Below are positions 35,801-45,677 of a stretch of 64,000 bases of DNA, piece after piece. The stretch is from NCBI GenBank assembly GCA_012861695.1, contig JAAOOA010000272.1, positions 1 through 64,000 on the forward strand, given 5' to 3'. The translations under genes were made by a program, and so were the position numbers. A model generated the notes under the pieces. It saw only the letters and a program-made list of their open reading frames with translations. It searched no databases and had not been told where the DNA came from. Numbering within the stretch: the stretch's first letter is position 1; each line of letters opens with the position of its first letter. Source of the DNA: Trematomus loennbergii. Lineage: Eukaryota > Chordata > Actinopteri > Perciformes > Nototheniidae.

Positions 35801-38800
35801 CGATGTCCTGTTCAGATGACGTCAAACCCAACGGGATGCCATAAATAAACTACACAGAATCACACTACACACCTACGCTATGATTACATTCAGGCAGACT
35901 GTAGAATACAACCTCTTTGGACAATTTATATACTTATTGAAAACTAGCTACAACATGTAATACCTTGGAAAATGCCGTTTAATACTTTTTAATAGCCTTA
36001 ATTTTCGCTAAATTGATTTATCAACTTGTAATACTTTTTAAGACCCCGCGGATACCCTGACTTGTAACAGATGCCTATTATCACATGATGGACGATATGA
36101 ACGCTGCGGGGAGAGAGCTAATAGCTAATATTTCGTTTACTTAGTTTGTTTTCTTTTCCACTTTCTCCGTATTGTTTTTCCTGCTGTCTCTGTGGAATAG
36201 TTTAATTATGGACTTTTAAAACCGAACTAGTACCGGACTACTTTTCTGTAAGTAAAGGAACCCAGTTCTTCCTCCACTCACCTGAGTTGTTGCTGAGCTC
36301 TCTGAGTGAGAACACCAACTGGAGTGAACATCCTCCTCTCCCTCCTCCTGCTGCTCCTCAAAAGGCTCTCCGTGTGAGAACACCAACGGGCTGGACTGAA
36401 CATCCTCCTCTCCCTCCTCTCCCTCCTCCTGCTGCTCCTCAAAAGGCTCTCCGTGTGAGAACACCAACGGGCTGGACTGAACATCCTCCTCTCCCTCCTC
36501 TCCCTCCTCCTGCTGCTCCTCAAAAGGCTCTGCTTCAGTCGTATGACTCTCTTCCCCCTGAGTTTCTCCTCCTCTATTCTGTTTCTTTTCTTTACCTTTA
36601 TTTGTCTTCTGACTTGTTGGTGCAGCAGGCTGTGTCGGATTTATGTTCTTCAACACTTTGTCCTTTACAGGTGAAGCTCCACAGGGCTCCTGGTTGGGCA
36701 TCTTGTTCTTTTTAATAGTCAGCTGAACATATTTGTCCTTTTTAGTCCCAACAGCTGCTGCTGATGCTGATGCTGCGCTTGGCTCTGTGTTTTGCCGTGT
36801 TGCCTCCTTCACTGGCGGCTGGTTGCATTTACCTGTCGTTTCTTCTGGGCTCGGATTCATCCACCACTCTCCAGGCGGCCTCTTCCTCCTCCTTGCCAGA
36901 ATCAAACTCGTCAGGTGAACTCCCTTCAGACACCACGGGTAGTTTGATATTTTTATCCCTTTTATCATCTGCTGAATCCTCTCGTGTTTGTGCTTCGGGT
37001 TCATGATTTCTTTGTCTGTGCGAAATAAAAGAAAAGCATTTAAAAGGATGTCTAAATGTTCTATAGGTCCTAGGGTCGACCTATTCTTAAAAGGACGGAT
37101 CCCTATAAGCTTGGACATTACATGTTTGTTACTTGTTAGACGCTTTTATCCAAAGCGACTTACATACTCGATGCTGTGGACAATCCCCACAGGAGCAATT
37201 TGGGGCGAAGTGTCTCAGGGACACAACGACATGCTGACTGCAGTGGGTTTGAACCTGTGCCCCCCCCTGATCCCAACACCAGCGCACTAGTCCACTGCGC
37301 CACAGCCTCCCGCATCTATCTTGCATGTTTTTACTTGTTATTTTTCTAATTTGTTAATTAAGGGTGACGTACAACATCTGTTCAGGGATGTTCATTCCCT
37401 CACAAAAGAACAATCACTAAAGTATAAAACATGATAATATCTGTCAGTAGTTTCCACCCGTCTCAATTCACAAATATTGAATTGTCTGTCTAAATGTGGG
37501 GGGTACATTAGCAGCACAAACATTAACTAACATTTAACCAAGTAGCAGAAGGATTAAAAAGCCACCTTTTCACACCAAGTACTTTCGCCGTATTTAGTTC
37601 CCGGAACTAAAGAGCAGATCGCGTTCACACCGGAATAAGTCCCTGAGGGAAGATTACGCAAATGAACCAAGCCCCCAGGAAGTGCGCCGGACTCTGATGA
37701 AAATATTCGTTGTGTCCAAACGGCGGTACTACAATTTCCGTATCAGTCCGTGACGTCATTGGGCCCAGAAAGACTTTTCCCATTGACTAACATTGGGAAA
37801 GAAACGTCTGTAAATCAGCGGATAATTTTTTTAACTAAATAAACTACCCAGTATGAACTATTTTATAGCCCTTATTAGAATCATTCGGTCCTTAAAGTTG
37901 TAAAATGCACTAAAAGCCGAATCTAGATTTATTTTCTGTCTCCATTCATTCTACTGAGCCGAGAGTGGGAGCTCGGGGGCGGGGCTTAAGGGCGCATGCT
38001 CTGTGAGCGCACATACGGGTTCTTCTGCTCTGAAAGCTAGGCATGATGGGTAATCTGTGATGTTTCGCTCTCTCAAAAGTTGGGCCATTTTGTCCTCATG
38101 CGCCAATGAGCAGCTCTCATAGGAAAGAACGAGACCCCGCCTCCCACGCTGTATCCAGTTCTTATTATACATCCATGAAATGAAGCCGCTGACGTCACTT
38201 CTTCTGCTTTGGGTTTACTGGCAGGCCGCAAACAACTTCACGGCGTATACTGCCACCCGGAGTCCCCGGCCGGAAGTCCCCGGAGTTGGGGACTGGCTTC
38301 AGTAGAAGCTGCTGGGACTCCCAGCAGCTTCTACTGAAGCCTTCCGAGTAAATCGCCAGAACGCCGACACCTCCTCATCTCCACCGCTCCCATGTTTTCT
38401 TTTGTGTTGCCATAAGTTAGTCTCTCTCCGTTTGTGCGCGGGCTAATGCTAATAATGCTAATGCTAATAATGCTAATGCCAGCGGCTTCCGAGTTTTACG
38501 GGGCGTGGTTTGGAATCCGCCCAGCCAATCAGAAATTGGAACTCTTTTCTCCCCAGGAAAGTACCACCTCTCTAGCAGGGACTGAAAAGGGGTGAAAGGT
38601 TCTCATGAACTAAATTCTCTTTTTGGTGTGAACGCAAAATCCCAGGAACTATCGGAACTAAAAGGGAAAAGTACTCCGGTGTGAAAGCGCCTCAACACGT
38701 ATGAAGAGATTTTAGGAGTTGTTTACCTGAAAGAGCCCCAGGTCTGTAGCCCCCACTTCCTCGCTGCTTGGACCTTGTTTCTTTGAAGTCTCGTCCGTTT

Positions 38801-39702
38801 CTCCATCAGATCCCTGCGGCACTTTTTTGCCCCTCTTCATCGGCTTAGCTCTGCTCGTCTTGGCATCTTTTAAAGTCTTTGAGTTAAGAGCTTTCTTATC
38901 TATTCTCACAGCGGGTTCATCTTCCCGTGTTTCCTTGCTTGTTTTCGGCGGCTCCTCTTCCTCGTCGCTCAGAATCAGGATAACATCCTCTGGTTCAGGA
39001 GGAGGAGTGGGTACTTTCACGGGGATGCAAACTTCCTCGTGCTAAAAATAAGGATTATTTAATATTACATTTCAATGAATATGTAGAGCCATTACTTGGT
39101 AAATATATAGTGGTTTTGCCAACTCACCATGCAGGTTTGGACAGTGTGCGTTCTCTGAGCTTCTGAATAAAAGCCACAATGTTTTTTTGCACGCAGACGG
39201 GCTCCACTAACGGCTGCTCGGGAACAGTTTCAATGGTTTTCTCAGGAGCTGCGAGTTCAGGCTCTCGTCCCACTGCTGCTGCGGGGGGGCTACCATTTCT
39301 ATCCTGGAGATAAACAACCAAAATATTCTTCAAATAACAAAATTAAGTTCTAAATTGGCACAATAGGCTTTATTGCGAGATTATATAGATAAAATATTGT
39401 GTGTGATTTTGGAGAATTACATTATTTAATAACATCTCTTTGAGTTGCACATGTATGACTAACTTAATGTTATTTTTTGTTAGCCATATTTATTTATACC
39501 GTATGTATATTCTATGACAATTCTTAAATATTACATTACATATTTCGTTGTACCAACTCCAGTATTGTTTAATCACCAAAACATAATAGTAACTACTCAT
39601 CAAACACTCTTCACTTCCTACCTTGGTGTTTTTCTTTGGACCTCCACAACAGGTGTTTGAGGTTTCTGCGGTGGGTTTTTACTGAGAGTTTGAGTCTCTT
39701 TA
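26755..39702 (-). CDS. cenpc: Centromere protein C, C-terminal half, copy U2 (best preserved)
   Basis: This is a kinetochore scaffold protein; only the C-terminal half is present. Exons in gene order are E11 39622-39702, E10 39128-39303, E9 38727-39041, E8 36282-37015, E7 34864-35296, E6 33118-33186, E5 32970-33037, E4 30037-30177, E3 29231-29394, E2 29049-29139 and E1 26755-26837. E7 to E1 join in phase at every intron and stay open to TGA. They encode the second motif (VRRGRRAPGSWW), a basic linker, and a cupin with GKMLLGSF, SVSVTINGRE, NPGQSFMVPCG and SAYSIQN. Upstream, E8 carries RRRKRPPGEWW but has a 2-base loss just before it. E9 has four G where U3 has five before its donor. E11 is off by one in an A-run. 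The E10/E9 join is out of phase with the obvious sites. No N-terminus or promoter is seen. I judge it a partial, probably non-functional copy, unless spliced to exons outside the window. Confidence 0.8.
27027..28093. mobile_element. hAT-like element in E2/E1 intron (U2)
   Basis: This is the same insertion as 8617-9675, with ends taggggtgttg and cacagcccta. It carries no complete transposase. It is listed because it defines the intron structure of this copy. Confidence 0.75.
28160..28967 (+). mobile_element. Non-autonomous hAT element with transposase remnant (U2)
   Basis: An 808-bp insertion has ends tagggctgtcaag and gactgacagccctag, flanked by the exact 8-bp duplication gttttaag (28152-28159, 28968-28975). 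U1 has the empty site gtgttttaagtgtg. Inside, on the plus strand, is a fragment reading WELQSHALTVMKTEERHF, which resembles the central region of BED-type hAT transposases. A GT/GA microsatellite at 28661-28737 follows it. The same insertion is at 46800-47621 in U3. Confidence 0.9.
29231..29394 (-). CDS. cenpc: cenpc exon E3: first cupin strands (U2)
   Basis: Acceptor tttgtag and donor AACgtcagt bound a 164-nt exon reading from VESTEIFPDQFEWFC to LLVDHSAAN. The FEWFCYQGRAIGF strand followed by F.NGKMLLG matches the start of the Mif2/CENP-C cupin, and the exon joins E2 (VFNLLTSSVSVTINGRE) in phase. U1 (10012-10175) is also open. U3 (47894-48056) has lost one base in gatccgg(g)aag. Confidence 0.85.
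29430..29936 (-). mobile_element. TTAA-type repeat fragment in E4/E3 intron (U2)
   Basis: On the minus strand it begins ttaaaggggacctatcatgc, a widespread fish repeat start with a TTAA target site. The far end, near ccaagaacgactgcagg, shows no matching inverted end, so I consider it truncated. Present also in U3 (48095-48612). U1 has an unrelated filler here. Confidence 0.5.
30498..31071. mobile_element. hAT MITE with 8-bp TSD (U2)
   Basis: A 574-bp element has ends tagggctga and cgtgcagcccta, flanked by aaggacat (30490-30497, 31072-31079). The same insertion is at 49172-49744 in U3. U1 keeps the left end (about 11834) but its right part is missing and the intron continues with other sequence, so U1 has a deletion there. 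Confidence 0.9.
31363..32632. mobile_element. 3-bp-TSD DNA element, U2 only, host of a nested hAT
   Basis: The ends gggtgtttctcatcgcgagt and actcgcgattgagaaacaccc are inverted repeats, flanked by agt (31360-31362, 32633-32635). U3 has the empty site gagatagtatctataagg. About 400 bp remain once the nested element at 31601-32470 is removed. A 3-bp target duplication suggests a Harbinger- or CACTA-like superfamily; the ends do not settle which. Confidence 0.85.
31601..32470. mobile_element. hAT element nested inside 31363-32632
   Basis: An 870-bp element has ends tagtgatggg and acatcacta, flanked by the exact 8-bp duplication ctactcat (31593-31600, 32471-32478). Subterminal agagccggctctt palindromic modules recur at both ends. 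No transposase remains. Because its host is already restricted to U2, this is among the youngest insertions here. Confidence 0.92.
33475..34475. repeat. Block with 58-bp minisatellite (U2)
   Basis: About ten 58-bp units beginning cagggtcaagctaagcccct occupy roughly 33741-34320. They sit inside a 1-kb block that is absent from U1 at the corresponding intron position (about 12740). Unit variants include a/c substitutions and single-base losses. U3 has a similar block (about 50850-51860) with its own variant order. The flanks show no clear transposon ends. Confidence 0.88.
34864..35296 (-). CDS. cenpc: cenpc exon E7: second CENP-C-type motif (U2)
   Basis: A 433-nt exon opens with GEKPFQK, continues with three to four QRKEP repeats, then LSAVRRGRRAPGSWWTVQD, a spacing-shortened version of the CENP-C motif. 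In that motif an arginine anchors on the H2A-H2B acidic patch and the aromatic pair contacts the CENP-A tail. A basic and proline-rich linker follows. It is in phase with E8 and E6. U3 (52246-52677) keeps the motif but has lost one base near its start. U1 (13630-13997) has a one-base loss within the motif and fewer QRKEP units. Confidence 0.8.
35541..36059. mobile_element. cagggtat-ended DNA element (U2)
   Basis: A 519-bp element has ends cagggtat and ataccctg, flanked by acttg (35536-35540, 36060-36064), a 5-bp duplication. U1 keeps the empty site tttgtacttgtaacag. The same insertion is at 52922-53448 in U3. No coding capacity. The superfamily is unclear because 5-bp duplications are unusual among the common fish families. 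Confidence 0.85.
36282..37015 (-). CDS. cenpc: cenpc exon E8: first CENP-C-type motif and acidic repeats (U2)
   Basis: This long exon starts after cgcacag with KEIMNPE (best seen in U1), then carries LARRRKRPPGEWWMNPSPEE, a good match to RR..R.P..WW. A lysine-rich stretch and 26-27-residue acidic repeats (EPFEEQQEEGEE...DVQSSPLVFSH) follow. Repeat number differs: about two in U1 and three in U2 and U3. U2 has lost two bases before the motif (compare gacgaccg in U3). U3 (53672-54380) has lost two bases inside the AGG run of the motif. U1 (15787-16309) has the whole motif deleted. Confidence 0.8.
37117..37313 (-). mobile_element. tRNA-derived SINE, intact layout (U2)
   Basis: This is the uninterrupted version of the SINE split in U1. 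The head has box-A- and box-B-like elements (tggcgcagtgg, ggttcaaaccc) at the 37313 end, and the tail gctttggataaaagcgtcta is at the 37117 end. It lies in the intron upstream of E8. Confidence 0.8.
37561..38691. mobile_element. Non-autonomous DNA element in E9/E8 intron (U2)
   Basis: Equivalent of 18045-18917, with about 245 extra bases around 37763-38008 that U3 shares and U1 lacks. The palindrome at about 38297-38343 is unchanged. Confidence 0.6.
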
Positions 39703-42017
39703 CTGCAGGAAAGAAGAGAATATACATCACAGGTAAATGAGTTAAAAGTGACAGTCATCTAAAAAAGGCAAACATCCACAAATGTAACTCAGTAGCACGC
39801 AATTAAAGGGCAGATATCATAACAAAATTGACCATTGAGACGGCAATGTGACTCGTTTATCGGCCGCCGATCGATATCGTCCGATATTCACTCTCTGCCG
39901 ATCGATCGGTGCTCTCTATAAATGCCGATCAGGAGAGCCGATCACATGACGTAAAATACATGACACGTTTCTCTGTGCGCGGCAAAACAAGCTCGCCAAA
40001 ATGGCTTCACCGGTCTGGCAGTATTTTAAGGTGTCCGAAAATGACAGTAAAATAGCGGCATAGCCGTGGGAACATGTTTCAAATGGGGGGTGCTGTGGGG
40101 GTGACCAATTTGCTGCCCTAGGCTTCAAATGTATTTAGTATTGCATGAACATGTTTTAATTCCGGCGCAGACTGAAAACTCATCTCTTTCGACTCCACTT
40201 CGAGCGATAGAACTACTAACAAAGAATTTCTAACAAAGCACTTATATACTAACAAAGGACTGGTTGAGTAGCACTTGAAATGGTTTGGCTCTATGAAACC
40301 TGATGTACTTATATGATTCTGTTTTCTTCAAGTTTGTATCTTCCTGGTCGAATGCACTATTGTAAGTCGCTTTGGATAAAAGCGTCAGCTAAATGCAATG
40401 TAATGTAATGTAATTGGGGGTCATTTATATCTTATGTTTACCTAGTTAACATTTATTTATGCATGCAATATTTTTGGTTTACTGTCCATAGTATACATTG
40501 GAATGATTTCAAACCTGTTTTTATTTATCCTAATAATTATAAAGGTGTGCCTTGGAAATATTTGTTTACATAAATTGTGATCAAACCGTTTGAGACCCAC
40601 TGAGATAACTAAAGACTAAGACTAAAGTGAACTGTCTAAACCCTCAGAGTCCTTTTCCTCACTGAGCCTCTCAGTCAGGACAGAACTCTCCCTCCACATT
40701 ATTGTAGAAACAGCTTCATTTTTGCGGGATCTGTGAAGAACAGCTGCACTACTGGTATTTTGTATGCCAGCAATTGAGGGTGGACACGTTTCCTACCACT
40801 TAAGTTTCAAATAATTGTGTTAATTACTTATTGTAAAGCATTTGAACATTCTTTTGTGTCACATGTTCATTATTAAGTTGATGTATAACTGTATAGTATC
40901 TTAATTATTTAAAATATAATGTGACTAAAAATGGCAACCGTGTTTTCAGTTTTGGAAACCAAAAGCTGATGCCTGGTTGCCAACCTGGCAACCACTTTTA
41001 AAAGTTAGCGTTGAGCCCTGGAAGTGTTAATTTCGAACTATGACGAACGAAATATGTTCGTCAACGACCTTTTTTTCCATGACTAAAAACGAGACGATGA
41101 CGAGACGGCACCGACGGCAGTAAACAATAACTGTAACGAAATCAACATGCAATATCGTTGACGAAAAGTGACGAGACGAAAATGTAGTTTACTATATAAA
41201 AACTATGGCAAAATCTCTCTTTACTTTCGTTGACGAAAAATGAGGAAACGAAATATTATCAAAGATAACGTTACATCTCTGATAGTCAGTTTTTCTCCCA
41301 GCAGTTCAATTTCCGGTGCTGCGGCTGGGCAGCAGCTGTGTGTCTGTGCTGCGCGCGGCGGTCGTTCTTATTATACATCGATGGCGGCGGTACATTTGAA
41401 TTACACCGGGCCAGCCATAGATATATATATATAAACAGATGACTCACCCGCGCTGCTGGCCAACGGAGCAGTAGGGCCTGGCCATGGATGTATAAGAGGG
41501 CCTGGCTCATTTCGTGGCGGCCATCTTGCCACAGGAAGCTCGCTCATTCATAACATTATGTCGATGGTGCACTATTGAAATAACCATAGCTTGCTCAATT
41601 TTCAACCAATTTTCAAACGGTTTGGTTTGTTATAAACATCAAATATGTAGTTATGATACTGCATACTTATAATTATGGACTTTTTTTTCAACATGTCTTG
41701 TTGTCTCCTGTATCATAGCCTGCTAATAACGTTTATAATAAACCAAACCGTTTGTAAATCAGTCAAGATTTCAGCGAGGTAAGAGTATTTGTGTGCAGAT
41801 CACTCACCTTACAACAGCCGTAGCAGTAGTTGTTGACTGTGTCGAGATCAAGCCCCCAGGAAGTGCGCCGGACTCTGAGTAAAATATTCCTTGTGGCCAA
41901 ACGGCGGTACTACACTTCCGTTAGGTTACATTCGGTCCTCAAATTGTAAAATGTGCTATAAACGTTATTCTGAGAGTTATTTTCCTCGGCATTATGAACG
42001 CGCATCTAACCCACGGG

Positions 42018-42463
42018 CATACTTGCCAACCTTGAGACCTCAGAAATCGGGAGCATTTCCAAAACCACCGCGGGGGGGGGGGGGGTGCTAGTGGATCGCC
42101 GGAGCTGTATTAGATTAACATTAACATGCTTATTGTAGTTGTAAGTGCACTGCCTTGCGGCCTGTAGCACCATATGTGTGGGCTGGACCTCTATTTTACA
42201 GGAAAGGAGTGAGCAGAGGGTAGAATTGTCGATTCTTCTGTTTGCTGTGACTATCTTCCTCACCCTCTCAGACTTTCAGTTGCGCGCGCTACGCTACCAT
42301 GGAAACCAAACAATGGTGTAGCTGTATTAAAGTCCGAGTGGAAACAGTCCTGAGTAAATCTGATTTTGTCAGAAATCGGGAGAAATATGACCCCGGGAGG
42401 AAACCGGGAGAGGGCAATGAAATCGGGAGTCTCCCGCGAAAATCGGGAGGGTTGGCAAGTATG
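42018..42463. mobile_element. hAT MITE, ancestral copy in U2
   Basis: Same insertion as 25269-25714, with flanking cccacggg at 42010-42017 and 42464-42471. An 11-13-base G-run near 42072 differs in length from the other copies. Confidence 0.88.
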
Positions 42464-43080
42464 CCCACGGGACCGCGCCGCCCGGTACGTTCATGTTACG
42501 TGTTCAGTACTACATGCGTTTTACCTTACCCATGGATGCACAATAAGAACGGAACATATAATCCGAATTTGAAAATACACAACCGGAGAAATCTGCCACT
42601 TCCTTATAGAGCCCCTCCTCCAACACACACGAACGCGCACATGACCAATGAGGGCACGAGATAAGTTTGTGCACAGATGGAAAGCTGACAGGCAGGTAGG
42701 CCATCCAGTTATTTTAGCCGGGCCGGCTCAGATGATTGGTCGTGCTTTTTACAGTACTACGGCTTCCACAGATGATATTTTTTTATGGATTTTTTGTCAA
42801 AGCACTTAAAGATATTCATTGCTATCGGGATGTTAAAGCTCCCATGTCATGCTTTTCTGGTTATTACCCGTCCCCTTGTGTGTTATGAAGGTTTTTATGC
42901 ATGTAAACGGTGTGCAGAGTCAAAACCCTCAAAGTACACCCTGTAGCGAGTAAAACTCTAACACAGAAAATACCTCCCCAAAACGCCTCGTTGGAGATAC
43001 GTCACTGCCCATTTGATTCTTCCGGGTACCGCATGATGTCATGCGGTACCCGGAACGAAATGGACCAATCCCGAAGAGCT

Positions 43081-43898
43081 ATGGCCACACCAGCAGCGGC
43101 GGGTTCCTCCTCCAGAGGTTCGAAGAACCGGCATTTCACAGACGAAAGCTTCCAAAACATTGCCCAGTTTGAGGCCGGATATGCACAGCTTGTTTGGACC
43201 GTTTGGAGCAGGGGAAGATCTGGGTATACAACCTGTAAGTTTGCATTGTTATTTGTGTATTTATCAAACAAGACTGTTTAAATGTGTAAACTGTGTTGGA
43301 CTGCTAAGCCATTGACACAGTGCTAACTGTGCTAACTAAGTTGCTAGAGTTTCCATATATCAACTCTAATATCAGCAGATGGCCTTGCATACATGTATCT
43401 CATAGCAGGAGAATGTCTGCATTCACACACACGGAATACTCATACAGTATACTGTACTGTGATTTACCGTACATTGTGACCGTACATATACTGCATGTAG
43501 CTAACGAGGCTAGCTGTATGCTAGCGCAAAACAATGTATTCATGCAAGTTACATTGTATGGTAGCAGAATACCCGTATGCGATTACAATTATAAACACGT
43601 TATTGCTAGCCTAATATGAACCACTAGCTTTTGTTCATAGTAGTTTTATTACACTGCATTATAGTTGCCTTTCCTCCAAGCTAACGTTCATATCGTGTTA
43701 GCTACCAAGGTAAACAAAGCTAGGTTAGCATATTAGCAGGCAAGCTGTTCATTACACAACTACTACTAACGAATCTAAAACAACTTAGTTTCTCTAATAT
43801 TTTGTGATTTGCATTTGATTTCGTCCAGCCAGATCCTGGCGGACAATCCATGACGTGCTAAAAGGCACTTCTACTACTACTGAGGCGTCGTGCTAAAA
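43081..43898 (+). CDS. Two-exon small gene-like unit inside the TTAA element (U2)
   Basis: An ATG at 43081 opens a frame starting MATPAAAGSSSRG and reading SFQNIAQFEAGYAQLVW up to a consensus donor (ACCTgtaagt, about 43231). A pyrimidine-rich acceptor (tttcgtccag, about 43830) restores the same frame for a short second exon (RSWRTIHDVLKG) ending at a TAA near 43898. AATAAA follows near 43999. The product would be about 73 residues. I recognise no domain. The second copy of the element (minus strand, about 61314-60501) has one G fewer in the gcggcggg run, so only one of the two can be open. Confidence 0.45.
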
Positions 43899-44172
43899 GG
43901 CACCGCAGCACCGGCTGTGCGCAGCAAGATGCGAGGAGGAGGAATGGATGATATACCGTGTATATATGTATATTTATGTTCATTTTGTACATTTCTAAAA
44001 ATAAAGTTTAATGGAAATACTTAGTAGGCCTATCCTTTCTTCCCTGAATTCATATATAGCAAACCATGATTTGATTTATCATCAAACAGTAGTAGTTTAT
44101 AACGGGTAAAAATAACTTACTCTTTGTTATGAGCGGCTCGTAGGCCACAAAGACAAGGAGACATACACGAGT

Positions 44173-44422
44173 TTACAAAACCACGGCACATTTATTGTCG
44201 TAAATGCAGATATAGGTGGTTGAGAGGATCGCAGTTAGTCTTCCTGCAGCCGCTTTGGAGAGAGACTGGGGCCGTAGTGTCCGGAGGTGTCCGTGATCGT
44301 GCTGATTAGCCTCTTCAGCTCCAACCCATCGTAAGACAAAGGCCCTGGGGCCGTCACACTCTTCTATAACAACAGTTACAAATATATATGTATATAAAAT
44401 ATATGGCTGTGCCGACGCCATG
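44173..44422 (-). CDS. Small convergent open frame inside the TTAA element (U2)
   Basis: On the minus strand an ATG near 44422 opens MASAQPYILYTYIFVTVVI, continues with EECDGPRAFVLRWVGAEEAN and ends at a stop at 44173. An AATAAA lies near the end of the frame. The ttgttatag at the middle could be a splice acceptor, in which case the hydrophobic stretch is partly intronic. The second copy reads on the plus strand at 59982-60230. No family is recognised. Confidence 0.35.
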
Positions 44423-45677
44423 ATAAGACTGATGTTACGCTGAGAGCACGGGAAAAGCACTGTTAGACATGGGCGCAGCCTCTCTGGTGGTTGACTAATC
44501 AGAACGAGTGGCCGAGCTGACCAATCGGAGCACACTAGGCTCACAGGGAGGGGGGGGCTAGAGCTCCAACAAGCCGTTTAGTGGAGAAAGTGAATACTGC
44601 TGAATACACATGCTTGACAGAGATGCTGTATGCGAAACCAATGTGAGTTTGGAAAATTGCACAGTATAAATCTATTTTAGTATACCTCAACAATGTAATT
44701 ATGATCAGTGGAAAATGCCATGGACATGGGCCCTTAAGAGCATTCCATGGAAATACAAAAAGTGTATCTCGAGCCGTTTCTCAAACTTACCTACCCTACC
44801 TTTAGGTGGAGTTTTAGTGAAGTACTAAACATATTTATGAATCAGAATACATTTTCCACCACTGTAAATGTGGTTGTAATAAAAGAGTTTCAGACTGAAC
44901 GGCTCTGGTTGTTCTTGGTGCACACTGCCCCTCAGAGGATGGAAGCAAGACATTTATAGTAGGAAATAAAACTCAGAGAAATAGAAATCATTTTAATTGT
45001 TTTATCACACTGTATCATTACAAACACAGCAAAGGATCAAAAACATCCTTTACGTAAATTAAAAAACAAAAAAAATTCTTTCTATTTACATCTTATTGTT
45101 TAATACAGAAAGTAACTCAATTTACAACAAAAAAAGGAACATTGTGTCTGGTCCGTTTGTTTTATACATTCTGAGCTGTTTTTGACATTTATAGTAGGAA
45201 ACAAAACTCAAGAGAAACAGAAATAATTTAATTATTTTATCACACTGTACACAAACACAGCAAAGGATCAAAAACATCCTTTACGTAAAATTAAAAACAA
45301 AAAAATGTTCTTTCTATTTACATCTTATTGTTAATACAGAAAGTAACTCCATTTTTTTTTTTTTTAAATGTACATATTGTGTCCGGTCTGTTTTGTTTTT
45401 GTTTTATTCATTCGGAGCTTTCTGAGATTATTCTTGTGAAGTAAAGAACGCCGGCTGAGCACAGACGTTCTGGATGCTGTAAGCACTTCCTGTGGAAACA
45501 GAACGGTACAAAATCATTAAAACCATCGAGGCACATCGGACAATTTACTGCTGAAGAAGAAAAAGGCTCTGGTTTCAGACAGGGGTGAAAAGAGGTGCTG
45601 CAGCACAGGCAGTATGAGAACAAGAGCTTTTTGAACATTAAAGCATGGAGACATGTCCCAGTAGAGACACTACATAC

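Larger units (their letters stand above)
42837..44733 (+). mobile_element. 1897-bp TTAA-TSD element, U2
   Basis: The element is bounded by TTAA on both sides (42833-42836, 44734-44737) with ends agctcccatgtcatg and, inverted, gggcccatgtccatgg. U1 (26071) and U4 (62281) show the empty site gatgttaagagc. TTAA duplication points to the piggyBac or Kolobok superfamilies. No full transposase is present. It contains two convergent small gene-like units (43081-43898 plus, and 44173-44422 minus) and a hairpin with 14-bp arms around atgatgtcat at 43022-43051. Confidence 0.92.
26144..44800 (-). repeat. Array unit U2 (about 18.7 kb)
   Basis: The unit runs from the tttaggtggag junction to the next one at 44801. 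Private insertions are 31363-32632 (with a nested hAT) and 42837-44733. It shares with U3 the 808-bp hAT element, the 574-bp hAT MITE, the 58-bp minisatellite block and the cagggtat element, none of which is complete in U1. It holds the best-preserved cupin half of the three full copies. Confidence 0.92.

Noticed and set aside
37129..37326. A functional tRNA gene on the minus strand
   Set aside because: Box-A/B-like elements are present, but the sequence continues into a SINE body and LINE-type tail and recurs at the same place in other units. No complete cloverleaf is apparent.
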